Assembly (NCBI GenBank): GCA_038496675.1
Contig: CM076669.1
Location: 14,346,549 to 14,410,548 of the forward strand
DNA length: 64,000 nucleotides
Reading direction: 5' to 3'
From: Rachycentron canadum
Lineage: Eukaryota > Chordata > Actinopteri > Carangiformes > Rachycentridae
A program made the position numbers and the translations under genes. The notes below the pieces were generated by a model, which was not told the origin of the DNA, did not search any database, and saw only the letters and a list, made by a program, of their open reading frames with translations. Shown one piece after another: positions 24,616 to 36,799 of this stretch (positions are counted from its first letter, which is position 1; the number at the start of each line of letters is the position of its first letter).

Positions 24616-27600
24616 ATGGTTTGGGAGGTGGTGACCTACGTTCTGCTGTCCAGTGACCCCAGAAATCACAAGGTCCGGTAGTCTGAGCCTCAGGTTGAAC
24701 ACACAGGTAATGCATCTGTACTGCATCATTTCTGATATAAAAGTTGTACTTGAAAAAAAGTTGTGGGAGTTACAAGAGACAAATGAAAAAGGTTATGATA
24801 CCCTGCTATAAGCAAACATTTAAAGAATAACTGGATCCTGCACCACACTGTTGCGTCTTGTGATAGACCCTCTCTGGCTGGTTGACATCTGTGTCCTTCA
24901 GACTCTTCATGTCCAGTTTGTAATGCAGGCTTTACATCACAAATGTGTAGCCCAGACTGAAATAACCTTCACATGGCATAATTCGGGTTATTTATTTCAA
25001 ACTTTGGAAGCTGCTGCAGAGCCACGGAAGACATACAGCTGAGTAAAATGAGTAAAGAGTTTCCCTTTAACCACTAAGAAACTACCAGGCTAATCTTTGA
25101 AATACACAACCCATTGTGTGCAAGTCTAGTTATTCTTATATGTTAATCATTAATAATATGACTAGAATTGATAATTGTAAAAACAATCATAGTAGATTGG
25201 GACTAGATCTGGATTTGGTTTTTTGGCTTTATTTGACTTGTGTTGAGTTTTAGAAAGGTTTATATTGTAGTGTTTGTTATGCAACTCACAAATGTTTGTT
25301 ACTGTTTCTTTCATTAATATAAAACAAAAACTTTGTTAATCTAGTGAGTAATTCCAAATTTAATTACAATTCAACAACAAATTCAAAAAATGTCCAAAAG
25401 TCAAGTGTGATTCCTGCACAGTGACGTCCTGTTTGTCTGCTCTCACCTTCAGAAGAGATGATGGATGCAGTTGGAGACCAATCACATGACCTGCTCCCCA
25501 CCAACGACAGTTACATGGACTATGGTACATAACACACACACTGAGTTTAACACAGCAAATGAAAAAATAATGCGTGTAGTGTTTGTTTGTTTTGATCAAA
25601 GATAAAAGATTCAATTTATGAATCTAACTTTTGACCTGCTGTTTTTTCTCCGACCAGTCGACATGCCAGATCTATATGAGGTGCAGGAGGAGGCAGAACC
25701 AACAACAACGCCCGCTTACCAGGTGGATATGGGCGTGTCGCACCAGGAGAGACCTGCACACGCAGAAGCACACAACCCACAGCCACCCGACACACACTGG
25801 CTGACACAGCTGGCTCACATTGCCACCGGGCCTCAGAGCCCCCTGCTACGGGAGTCTCCTCGCAGCAGGCAGGTTCACTTTGTATCCCCATGCACTAAAA
25901 CACTGTTGATTTTCATCTGTTTTAAGTTTTGTGTTATAATGTGTCTCCCAAACCATGTTACAGGTCTTAAAGAACAAATTAGCAGGATTTTAGAAAACTG
26001 AGGTCTGAGGAAGAGTTTAAATTCCCATAGTGCAGCCTTCTAAAATAATTGGAAAATCATCCACATTTTCATAACAAATTCAAATTATGTTTAAAAACCT
26101 GTCCCTGAATTACAGAAATTGAATTCTGTTAATGGACAACATCCTTGTATTGTAATTAGGACTGTATGATATATATATTACAATTATGTTAGGAGTTATT
26201 GTGATTTCAGTTGAAATGGTTGTTTTTGCATTTCATTTTCACTGAAAAAAAAAAAAGGTTTTTGTCAGGTCAAAAAACATATGTTTAGTCAGAAATGGGC
26301 TTAAAAAACTCCCCACATGTATTTTGTTCATAATTGTGGAATGTAGACGTTTCCATAGGTCACTAAAATCAACAAACCCCCTGAGACAATATGAGGTATG
26401 GAGTTAAAACGGCAAAGACATGAGTATTAAGATAAAAATGAAAAGCTTCTTAATGAAATAAACTCACAGTAAAGCTAAATTGCACCAACCGTGTTAATTA
26501 CCTTGTGTATTCTGTGTCATTCTCAGCTCCTCTGTGGTCTGCATCTCCAGCACCAGCAGTGATCTACATTCCTACGCCCGGCCTCCTCCTTCTCTCCCCA
26601 GCAGCACCCTGTCGCCCCCCAGAGGTCACAGCAGGGAGCATCGACGCAGCAGGGTAGAGCTAACGTTTCCTCGCTGACTTCGCCACTCACTGTCATTCAT
26701 ACAAACACCACATCTCAAGAACAAATTTAGACACGAGCTCCTGCTTCTGTAATTATTGCATCAGGGTTTGAAGCACTTGGTTCACAGTGACCTGACGATG
26801 ACTCTTCTCATTTCCACAGACGAGCAGTGAATGTGACTCAGCAGTGTCAACCAGATCCTCTCTCTCTGATGATGAAGACATGGGCTGGAGCTTCTCGTGG
26901 CCCCCCATTGCCTGGCACTGTTTTCTCAAAGGTAGACACACACACAGACCAGTACACACATATACTGGAAGGGAAACATCTGCGTCTTACATGTCTTTGT
27001 CATAAATGTGATGAAAATCTGCTCTTGTCTGTCGTCAGGGACTCATTTGCGTTTCCACAGCGGCTGTAATGTGGAGTGGCAGGATGCTGAGGAGTTGGAC
27101 TCTGCTGAGGAAGACTCTAGTGATGAGGAGCAGTTAAGATCGCTGAAGGTATTATCATTATATAAGAAGCTCTTGGAGACACTCAGATCAGGGATGAATA
27201 GGAAAGGTTGAGAATGAAAGAGAAGATATTTACTGTATGACAAATGCTGCCCTATCTTTCTTTGACAGGGTTATGGCTCTGAGGGTCTGAAGCTGGTGGA
27301 ACATTCAGAGATTGTTTTCTCTGGTCAGGCTGTCCTGCAGCTGACCTTTGACCCCAGTGCATTTGGACATGCCCCTCTGACTGCCAGGTGCCAACTTGAC
27401 CACCCCTTCTATGTGAAAAACAAAGGTGGGAGTGATGATGAGCTCAAGTCCAACATTGATTAAACAGCCATGACTTCTTCACACATTCTCTGTCCTTCCT
27501 CCCATTTAGGTTGGTCCTCTTTCTTCCCAAGCTTGACTGTGGTGCATTATGGGATACCATGTTATGAAATGGAGGTTGGAGATGTGTGCCTGCCTCCAGG

Positions 27601-28592
27601 ACACAGAGATGCCAAACACACGGATGACTCACTGGTCTTTGACGCCTTTAGGAGGTAAAATAAACACAGTGTAATTCTCCACCAACAATAAACATGGGAG
27701 ACACAGACTGAAGAAGATTTAGTGTTAAATGGAAGTGGCAAAGTGGCCGATTACCAGCTTGATTATTGTGTGTGACTCTCTCTCAGTCACGACTTCACTC
27801 CTCTGGACTCCTCTGCGGTGTACGTGTTGAGCAGTATGGCCAGGCAGCGTCGTGCGTCCCAGTCCAGCGGGGGAGCTGTTTCTCCAGACAGAGACACGTT
27901 ACAAAGTAGAGGTACTGGGCTTCACATCTCCTGATTTAGAGTCAGTCCTGAAGCAGAAACATTAAGAACAAGCACCGTTTGCAAGCAAAACACAGAAACT
28001 TGGTGGAGGAGGCACTGAGGATTGTCAAATACCACCAGCCTCATATGAATGTGTTTGAAACCCACAGATGCACACAGTCCCAGACACTCCCACTCCCCTC
28101 ATCCAAAGCCAACCAAGAGCCAGCACGGTGCACAGGGAGGCAGTAACGCCACACCCAGCAGGTGCAAGAGGCCGATGAACGCCTTCATGCTGTTTGCCAA
28201 GAAGTTCAGGGTGGAGTACACACATATGTACCCTGGCAAGGACAACAGGTAGGTGTGGCCTGTGGTGTGTATTTATGAAGCCATATACTGTATCAGTGTT
28301 TGTTAAAGGGTAATGTATGTGATGTGTGTGTCTGTGCGTGTTGTAGAGCGATCAGCGTCCTCCTTGGTGAGCACTGGAAGAAAATGCGTAGTGAGGAGCG
28401 GCAGGCGTTCATCCTACAGGCCAAAGCTCTCGCAGACGAACAAAAAAGACTCAACCCAGACTGCTGGAAACGCAAACGCACCAACTCTGTGAGGACGCGC
28501 ACACATATTTACACACACATATGTACAAACCCATTGCTTTGCACTGTTTCTAATGCCTTCTCTTTGCCTAACAGGGTTGTCAGGGAAATTAA
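24616..28592 (+). CDS. hbp1: HMG-box transcription factor 1, AXH/HMG repressor
   Basis: HBP1 is a nuclear sequence-specific repressor acting on cell-cycle and Wnt/TCF targets, and it recruits SIN3 co-repressor through its AXH domain. Coding exons: 24616-24652 (start, uncertain), 25453-25524, 25658-25868, 26527-26653, 26820-26931, 27039-27148, 27269-27425, 27510-27654, 27787-27911, 28068-28248, 28347-28488, 28575-28592. The joined frame is 478 codons plus stop (human about 514 aa from memory). Recognisable pieces are MVWEV at the N-terminus, THWLTQLAHIATGPQSPLL, DLHSYARPPP, the AXH domain, SSAVYVLSSMARQRRAS, and the HMG box ending WKRKRTNS before a short tail GCQGN. Two junctions are problematic: the first coding intron, where only a weak donor keeps MVWEV in frame, and the intron after 25868, which needs a GC donor. 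If MVWEV is not used, translation would start at the ATG at 25458. The core is unambiguous; only the N-terminus is in doubt. Confidence 0.93.
26820..27654 (+). CDS. hbp1: hbp1 exons for the AXH domain
   Basis: Four consecutive exons encode an acidic Ser/Asp stretch (SSLSDDEDMGWSFSW), then WHCFLKGTHLRFHSG and an acidic insert (ELDSAEEDSSDEEQ). After these come GYGSEGLKLVEHSEIVF, LDHPFYVKNKGWSSFFPSLTVV and GDVCLPPGH. This order and these motifs match the AXH fold of mammalian HBP1 (shared with ataxin-1), an RNA/protein-binding module. Phases are 1, 0, 1 and 2 at the four donors, and all are consistent. Confidence 0.92.
28068..28488 (+). CDS. hbp1: hbp1 exons for the HMG box
   Basis: A His/Ser/Pro-rich linker leads into the HMG box CKRPMNAFMLFAKKFRVEY, which continues HMYPGKDNRAISVLLGEHWKKM and ends LADEQKRLNPDCWKRKR. 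One intron splits it after the DN-R codon at 28248. The RPMNAFM signature and the WKKM helix identify a sequence-specific HMG domain that bends DNA. The final 18-nt exon (28575-28592) adds a five-residue tail and a TAA. Confidence 0.95.
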
Positions 28593-28632
28593 GGCTACAG
28601 AGAAGAAAAGACAACAACTGACAGAGCCTGTA

Positions 28633-28634
<2 letters not shown>

Positions 28635-28679
<45 letters not shown>
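28635..28679. repeat. CA microsatellite in the hbp1 3' UTR
   Basis: About 22 CA units some 40 bases after the hbp1 stop codon, probably transcribed in the 3' UTR. Confidence 0.95.
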
Positions 28680-28683
<4 letters not shown>

Positions 28684-28984
28684 AGTGACAAAGAAAATAG
28701 CTATGTGTAACCTAATACTTTGCTTCAATATCATATTTTGTTAATAACAGATTTGCCTTGATCTCCCAAAGTGAGGATTTAATTCAAACTCTGGACACAG
28801 TAAAAACAAGCAGCAGCGTCTGCTTCTCTCTGAAAACGTCACTTACGTCGTCATACATGAAATGCTGTGGGGCGCCGTCACGCCTCCCTCCAGAGAGGAA
28901 GTAATTCCAAACAAAACCAAGACACAGTTTGAGAGGGTGTTAGCTGTGACTGGGACTCCACAAATGATTTTACAGTGACAATAC

Positions 28985-28986
28985 AA

Positions 28987-28990
<4 letters not shown>
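28985..28990 (+). promoter_or_regulatory. Candidate hbp1 polyadenylation signal
   Basis: An AATAAA lies about 390 bases after the hbp1 stop and merges into an A-run of about 25 bases (to 29012). The A-run weakens the call, because it could be a simple repeat or a retroposed tail. Mammalian HBP1 has a long 3' UTR, so a later site is possible. Confidence 0.3.
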
Positions 28991-29017
<27 letters not shown>

Positions 29018-29234
29018 GAGTCTGATCAATTTCAGTCTCTCTCACTATAAGCTTGAAACAGGTGGAGGATGTGGTGCTGTAGCATTTTAAATAGAGAATG
29101 TAGCTATTTTCCCCAAATTCTATTTTATATATAAAGAAATATACAAAGTATTTTCTTGCCTGTATTACTTGCATTTGCACTCACGAGACAACATATTAAC
29201 TTTGCTTTCATTGAATTCATCATGTACAGTGTAA

Positions 29235-29609
29235 ACCGTAAATTCTCAAATAAGGGCCCAGGTTTTTATTCCCCCTTTAACCTCAGGTTGCGTGTAATTT
29301 TATCAAATTTAAATATTTATTTTTATTTCAGTAAGACGGCTCCTTTCATATCTGATCAGTGTTTAGTTTTTAACGTGAAAACATTTCTGTTAGTCAAGGA
29401 TGCAGAATCCCTTTACTTCTCTGCATGGCTTTTATTTTGAAAAGGGAGTACAATCCGAGTACAGTCAGAATACATTGTACTGGTGGAGTTGACTGCTTCG
29501 GAAACGCTGATGATGCTAAATGCAGCCACTGTAGTACAGGCAATAATAAGAGCATTCCCCCTTTTGCCCTGTTTTTAATTGTGGGGGCTTTTATTTGAGA
29601 ATTTATGGT
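29235..29609. mobile_element. MITE-like element with 25-bp terminal inverted repeats
   Basis: The left end reads ACCGTAAATTCTCAAATAA and then GGGCCC. The complement of the right end reads ACCATAAATTCTCAAATAA and then AAGCCC. That is about 22 of 25 matching positions. The element is 375 bp with no meaningful open frame, and the target-site duplication is not clear. No second copy was seen in this window. This is a non-autonomous DNA transposon by structure; the superfamily is not assigned. Confidence 0.7.
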
Positions 29610-31487
29610 AAATAATTAAGTATTGTCACAGGATATGAAATCACATTACACTAAACTGCCATGAGGACATCATTTTGATTTGTCAGCCATCACCTCCACT
29701 GCTCAAGTGTCTCTTAGCAGGACACTGGACGCTCAGCAGCTGCAGGGGGGTTGAAAAGATTCTATATAATATGTTATTGCTTTTGATGCTAACACCGGTG
29801 TGTGCCATAATAAGATTTTTCATGTGTTCTATTGAAGTGTCTTTGAGTATTATCAAAGAAAAAAATACAGGTGAGGGGTAATGAGGGCTCATGTTACTTA
29901 AAAGCTTTACTTAAAAAATGGCTTCCACTGACCCACAGCTTAACTGGACGCAGTTAAACGGAGGCTTTTCCCTGGGTTTGTCTGAAAAAACGGCAACAAG
30001 TTTACTCCGTGTGGAAAATAGGAAAAGATGATAAAAGCAGCGTTAGAAGTCAATTCTAAATGCACAGACGTACGGTGGCCCTGAGAGGTCAACACACTGC
30101 CGCTTCAGAAAACGTGAACAGACAAAACACGAGCAGATCCAGAAAACATCATCAATCCGACAGCACGTGCTCTGCAAATACGCACAACACGACCAAACAC
30201 ACAAACGTACTATAAGTAGATAGTATAACAGATGACAACAGAAGTGTTTGCAGGGCTGGGACACTCTTGCATGGATGAACTATAAGACAGCCAGGTGCAC
30301 CACTTTTTAATGTCCCTGTTTTAGAGTGTTGTGTTGCAAGTTTTGTGACTAGTTTGCACGTTTCCCTAAAGTAGCAGTGCACTGAGCCCTGAGGGCCACC
30401 ACGCAGGTGAGGTCAAGTTCAAGCTAACCCCAAGCTGATATGGTCACTGATCAACAGCTGCTTCCAACATGTGCTGGAACCCGTTGCCATAAAAGTGGGA
30501 TCTCATCGAAATGGTCCACAATCACAAAAATATTGACAGTGTTGTGTTTAAATTGGGATGTTTTGGATTTTTCTTAGTCAGAAATGCGACAGATAGCTTT
30601 TCTCATCTCTTTGATGTGTGTGTTTACATCCACCTTCTTTAATCTCTCCCAGCTTTGGTCTGAATGATGGAAGAAAATGTTGAATGTTGAAACAACAGAG
30701 TCAAAGAGATCTCAGATATAGTGATTATACAATGAGGCAGCCCCAGGCCCTCAAAGAATGATTAGGAATCTGATATTGGTTTTAGACTCAAGCCAGTAGC
30801 TTCAGGCAGATTTCTAACCAGCTACTGTGTTTGAGACAGAGACAGTCTGTTCACACTGGGATGAGCTAACAGATCTGCTAATTCAATAAATATTATGCTT
30901 GAAAAGCAAAACCCAGGGCTGATGAAGCAGAAAATATTGAAAAAACAATTCTCTTTCTTAAAAAATGCTTGTCTCTGTAAAGTGATAATACCTCAGATAC
31001 CGAGTAAACACACAAACCCAGGTGTGTGAGGCGTTGGAGACAGTATGTGATTGGGTGGAAGTATTCGTACAGACCTTCATACTGAGTCGTGTCCATGAAG
31101 GCAGGAATCTGCTTCAGGTTTAAGTTTCTGAAAGTGACATTTTGACAGAAAGTATTTCCAGGATGGGCACTCATACCCTCACTGCATAACGAGGTTTATT
31201 CTTAATGCACTATATACACTTTATCTTATGTGACTGCTACAGTATAATGTGTATTGACAAATATTAATATGATTATATAGAAATATATATTTTTGGTTTT
31301 GACTTCATCTTTGTTAACCTTTCATGGTTGTGCATTGATTTTTGCCTTTTGTTTGTCTTTACTATCATGTCATGGACAGGTCCATCAGGGGAGACAATGC
31401 AATATTATATTATAGTATAAATAAAAGCATGAGAAAACTGTGATCCTCAGCGTTTGTGTTTTCACTGTTTGCGACTGCTGAAGGAAG

Positions 31488-31884
31488 TTAAAGGTCCCAT
31501 ATTTCACACTTTCACATGTTGATATCTATAAGAAGATATATTTGTGGTTTTAAGACCCAAAAACCATCTCAGTGTAGTTTTACATCTCCTCTCTCCAGCA
31601 TTTCTGAGTGATTAAATAAATATATAGCAGATTTCAGATAAACACTCAGAGAAACTTAAACCTGCAAGTCTGGATGGTGGGTCCAGTTTGGCTGAACCTG
31701 GGGGTGTGGCTTTGTTGTGACATCACAAAGTCCCAGAAGTCCTAACAGCTGGTTTTAAGGTTCAGTTTCTGAAAACAGGCTGTGAGCATTTCTCTGTGGA
31801 CTGAGACCTTTGATACTTTCACTGTATTAATATAGAAACTAGACCTGATTTACAATCAAAGACACATTGAAATCTACCTTTAAG
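31488..31884 (-). mobile_element. Terminal-inverted-repeat element, family 1, copy 4
   Basis: Reverse-oriented relative to copies 1-3. The near end reads TTAAAGGTCCCATATTTCAC. The interior reads GATGGTGGGTCCAG, GTTGTGACATCACAAAG and CTCTGTGGACTGAGACC, the complements of blocks in copies 1 and 2. It appears nearly full length, and the far end is near CTACCTTTAAG. Confidence 0.65.
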
Positions 31885-34281
31885 ATAAGTTTGGAACATT
31901 TTTATACCCTCATAGAAAAAGAGACACGTTTAAAACATAGAGGTTTGAAACAAATCTTTAATTTTTTTTGCTATGTACATACTGCACCAGTTTATATCTG
32001 GAGATAAAGGTGTAGACATTAAGCTGCTACTTAATCATAAAGATAAAAAGAGAAACGTTCCATTAAAACTATAAACATGATCAATATTTCCAGGCTAAAA
32101 TTATCAAATAGAATCCACACAGTTATAGATGTGTAAATGACTAGAAAATCACCTCTTATAGTAAAATAGAAAATATATAGAGGTACAATATAAACATACA
32201 GTAATTTGGCCTTCTGATGTATTCAGGGATATTTACACAGAGAGAGTTGAGACAGATTACAGACAGATCTGCTTTGAATCCCTCTGGTTTCGCTGCCGCT
32301 GCCTCCGTGTCCCCGCATCCCAAGACAAAACGCGTACAGTGGAGACACAAAACAGACACAGATTCAAGCTGCAACGCCGCTGGAAACTGATTCAGACGTT
32401 GATTGATTGAGTCTGACGCAGTGGAAACATTTGGACCGCCTCGAAAATGAAAACAGTCATAGCAAGTGGCACGGGGATGCAGCGGGAACGACAGCTCGCA
32501 GCTCCTGAATTTCATTTTCAGCCTGAGCCACCGAGGTTCATCACAGCTGAAAATCTGTTTGTCTTTCTTTACACTCCTTCCTCTCACTCACTCACAGCTG
32601 ATTTTCCCTAAGTTTGATTAATTTGCTACAAGATATTTTCTGTCTTTGAAGACATCAGAATCCATTATTAACTTACATCAACCCAACCCGACAGGGAGTG
32701 AAATCACTTTAAATTCCAGGTTGCATTTTACACTGAACATCAGAGTCACCATTTCTCCATCTCCTCCCTGACCTTTACAAACAAGACTAACAAGCGCAAC
32801 GAGACAACGAGATACCCTTTAAGAAAATAGATAAAAATCACACGGCATTATTTTGGCATATTAGTCACACGGTTGTTGTATCAAAACAGATCCAAAGTAC
32901 AATAACATGTATTACAAAAGGCACGGGGCACCAGAGACCATGGAGGCAGTGGCAACCAGACAAAGACGAGCAGTAAACACCAGCAGAAACTTTACAGTCA
33001 CGAGTGTCCTCGGAGACCCGGGCGATTTAAACGGGATCCTGAAGACAGGTCTGTGGCGGCTGCTTCATGTGCAGTGCATAAACGTAGGAAAACTGGGGAG
33101 TGAAGATGTAATTTCTTGCACCTTCTGGTTCGACTTTCAGTTGTTGTTTCGATTTGCTGCGTTTTGCCAATTTGGAATTTTTTTTTTTTTTTTTTTTAAA
33201 TCAATAATTGTTTCTGCATTTCAGAAAGAGGGAACAAAGGTAGAAAAAGTAACAAAGGAGAAAATGACAACGAAAGAGAGAGATTACAAATAAAAGAAAT
33301 AAATGTTGAAGAAAGAAATTTTGATTTTAAGGCTGATCTTTTTGTTGACAGTAAAAAGAGGCCTCCTTCCATTATTAATTCAAGAAATATTGAGAACTAA
33401 TGAAATGAGAAATGACATTTTCATTATGCATGTGTTGTATATTTATTTAGTCTGGCTGATTTGTGTTTGGCCTCCGTTGAAGCTCTGCTGCTTCAGGCTC
33501 CACGCTGACCAGTGACAGATACACACTTAAGATTATTTGTCAGTTTTTGCTAAAAAAAAGGCAGTGAAGCTTTGTTTGGTACCACTTTTTAATAATCAAC
33601 CTAAATGCTCACGGGTTTGTCACTGTCTTACAAGTTGTTATACATGTCCACATATTATTCATAAAGTGTCTTAATCATCGACTTAGACGTCACTATATGT
33701 GTTTTGGTCTGCAGCCCTTTTTTTTTTTTTTTTTTTTTTTAAATCAAATAAAATTCAAAGCCTGCTCATCCAAACACTGTTTATTTAATGGCCTATAGCT
33801 GATCTATAAAACGTTATTATGCATTACTGAAGCCATTAGTTAACTGATGAAGCCCTTACAGAGGTCGCCTTATTAGAAAGTGGTACCTTCTTGTGTCCAA
33901 CACCACAGATGTGTCTTCAGCTCAGTCTGCTGTGCATGCTAATGCTAACGCTGACAGTATGACAAGTAGAGATGTGTCAAAAGCTGCTACACGAGTTTAG
34001 TGAGTTTGCGAAGCAGACAAGAAATGTGTTGAAAACTATTTGAGGTGTTGTCACTGTCAGAGTGAGGTATCTGAAGGTCCTGGTGCTGGACTCACTCATT
34101 ATGAGAAGTATGATTGGATTTATTGTGTTATGAATGGTGATGTCCTGTTGAATATACTGTACGTGAACGCATCAGCAGGCGCAGTGGACACAGCTGTGGG
34201 GCACGGACACAGAGCTGACCACATGTCACTCAGTCTGCACTGTGTGTGTGTGTGTGTGTGTGTTTGTCTGTGTGTGTGTGT

Positions 34282-34765
34282 CTACATGAGGGACTCCAGG
34301 CTCTCTGCAATGTTGTTCTGGCCCAGTGGTACAGAGCCATTGGTCTCTGGACTCTGCAGGGCTCTCTGGTCCTCCTGGCTGCTCACCAGGCTGAGCACGG
34401 CCCGGTACAGATACTGGTACTGCTCCTGTGGGGGGACAGAAGGTGACGCTGCCTGCTTCTTTCAAGACAATGTTGAGTTTCACCACAAAAAGGAATTTTT
34501 TTAAACCTGAAAACTGGTAAAAGCGACTGAACACTAACCTCCTGATGTTCATAAAAGTGGTGAGGAGAGAAATGGGAGCATTAAGAGTGCTCTTTGTGTG
34601 TCTGTCTGTGTGTGTGTGTCAGTACTTACTATGTCGTTAAACACCCCAGGCCTCATGAGGTTGGTCATCCGAGCCACCTGGTAGACGTCTACAGCTCCCT
34701 CCTCCTCTAGCTGTCTGGACAGGGTGGTGAGAGCACAGAACAGCCCTGATGTGGCACCTCCCAAC

Positions 34766-34832
<67 letters not shown>

Positions 34833-36455
34833 GTGCAAAGTGTTGTGGCTATGGTTTAGAAAAATGTGAGACTGTGAGGTGAGTGACTGTGTGTGTGTCG
34901 TACTCACGGGTCGTGTACGACTGTGGGTCCGTCTGTGTGTCTGCCGTGCTCTCTCACTGTGCTGACCAGATCAAAACTGTTCCTGATGGGACTGTCTGGG
35001 TTCGGCCAGCAGGCGGCGCTGTACTGACGCACCTCCAACACATAGTTGTTCTGGAGGAGATGAGGGATTCAGACGTGTGGCACAGACAGTGCAGTGAATG
35101 ATCGTGGCTGAGTACATGTACAGTGTATGTGACGTGTGTGTGCGTTTGTGTTACCTGTGGAGACTCCACTATGAAGTCCTGCAGCAAAAGTCTCTCATCA
35201 TTGGACAGATACATATGCTCCTCCCCCGAGTATGACACACTGAAGCCCTCGAAGCTCATTGGTTGGTCTTTACTGGGCCAGTAGACACAACGCTCCCCCT
35301 CCTCACTCTGACATGAAAACATGGAGGAGTGTGTGTGTCATTTTAAAAGTACTATGCAGAGCATGTGTGCAGGTGTGTGTGTGTGTGTCATACCTGGCTG
35401 TGTGTGTCAGGCAGACAAACAACAGTGTGTGCGTTGTGTTCCCAGATCATCCTCCAGAAATCAGCCACCGTGCTGCTCAGAGGAGTCTGGCTCACGATGA
35501 ACTCCTTACTGTGGTGATGTCCCTGTGGAAACACACCATTTTGTCGACGCGTTAAAAACAGCGAGGAGCCCTTTACTGAAACGGCAGTGAAAACACAGCT
35601 GAAAGATGTGCTACCATGACGTAGGAGGCGTTGATGTAGCCCGTGGAGTTTGTCTCTGACGTGCTCAGAGTCACTCTCGATCTCTCCACTGGACAGAAAC
35701 ACAGAGACGTGAGTAAATGAAACATCTGACAAATGAGTTTAACTGTTTAACTTAAATCACAACAAGCAGGAAAGTTCATTCAGGAAAGCTTTCTCTGCTT
35801 CTTTCCTGCTCTTCACTCAGCCTCACCCCCTTTTCACACATGGTGATTTTCAATCAGTCTCTCCTGATTGAAATGGTCTTGTTCCTCTGACCTAACACTT
35901 TTTCCTCCTGTAAATGAAACCATGACTCAAACTGCTCCTCTGCTTCAGTCAGGTCAGTAAAGGCCTAATACTGCTGTGCCACAGGTGTGCTTGCTGTAGG
36001 AATACAGTACTCTTTTAAGTACACTTTTAAACTATGCTAAAACACATGTCCCCATCCACAGCAGCTCATATGAAGCTCACACAACCACACACTAAATAAC
36101 CTGAACTATCACTTCATGTTTGTGCATGTGGATGAATTTATACCAGCTCCCTTTGCAGGACGTCATGATCCTGATCCTTGTCTAAACTGTAACTAGTTGT
36201 GCTCTGAATAAAACTAAATATAACATCAAACACAACAACACACTCACACAAGAATTTCACAATTTCACTATTTATTAATTCATGACCACAAACCAACTGT
36301 GGTTTTTGGGGTCATCCAGGAGTCTGGGGCTCTAATCTAATCCAGATCCAGATCTGCTTACCAGGCATCAGAGCTCTGGCTCTGTTCCTCTCAGCGTTAC
36401 CGTCTTTCAGGGCGGTGCTGTAGTCTGCGTGCTTCGCCTGACGCTGACTGATCAA
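34282..36455 (-). CDS. ptprz1: ptprz1 exons for phosphatase domain D2 (pseudophosphatase)
   Basis: Exons 36455-36362 through 34425-34282. Motifs are SQRQAKHADYSTALKDGNAERNR, YINASYVMGHHHSKEFIV, DFWRMIWEHN and CVYWPSKDQP. The WPD position reads CWPNPDSP, and the P-loop reads VVHDPLGGATSG, with Asp instead of the catalytic Cys and no Arg. D2 is therefore inactive, as in mammalian RPTP zeta, and should act in regulation and scaffolding. The C-terminal SLESLM is the family's PDZ-binding-type tail. The last stop is TAG at 34282-34284. Confidence 0.95.
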
Positions 36456-36763
36456 CTGAAACACAACAGAAAGATTAGAACATTATAATTAGTCTGACAC
36501 TGACTGAGGTGTAAAGGCTGAGTCATTACATCAAATTAAAAGATTTACACATGGAGGAAAAAAAGAGAAAAGCTGTTCACTTTGAACTGCTTGTCCATGC
36601 GTGTCCTGCCTGATGCCCCAGGGGTCAGGAGGTCAGACACGTAGGTGTGAAGGAGGTCAGAGGTCACGGAGGTGTCGCGGCTCAAAATGGCCTCCACCAG
36701 AGCATCATGGATGAAGACGTACTGCTCCTACAGGAGAGAGACAGTGTTTGATTGAACGAACAC

Positions 36764-36799
<36 letters not shown>

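Larger units (their letters stand above)
28593..34281. other. Convergent intergenic region between hbp1 and ptprz1
   Basis: No coding exon is supported. It should hold both 3' UTRs: hbp1 entering from the left and ptprz1 from the right. It contains a (CA)n at 28635-28679, an A-run at 28988-29012, a MITE-like element at 29235-29609, family-1 copy 4 at 31488-31884, T-runs at about 33178-33197 and 33718-33740, and a GT repeat at about 34243-34263 directly 3' of the ptprz1 stop. Neither cleavage site can be fixed by eye. Confidence 0.55.

Noticed and set aside
28300..28710. 136-codon plus-strand frame reading past the hbp1 HMG box into the CA repeat
   Set aside because: The real exon ends at 28488 at a GTGAGG donor and splices to 28575. 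The read-through gives His-Thr repeat peptide from the microsatellite.
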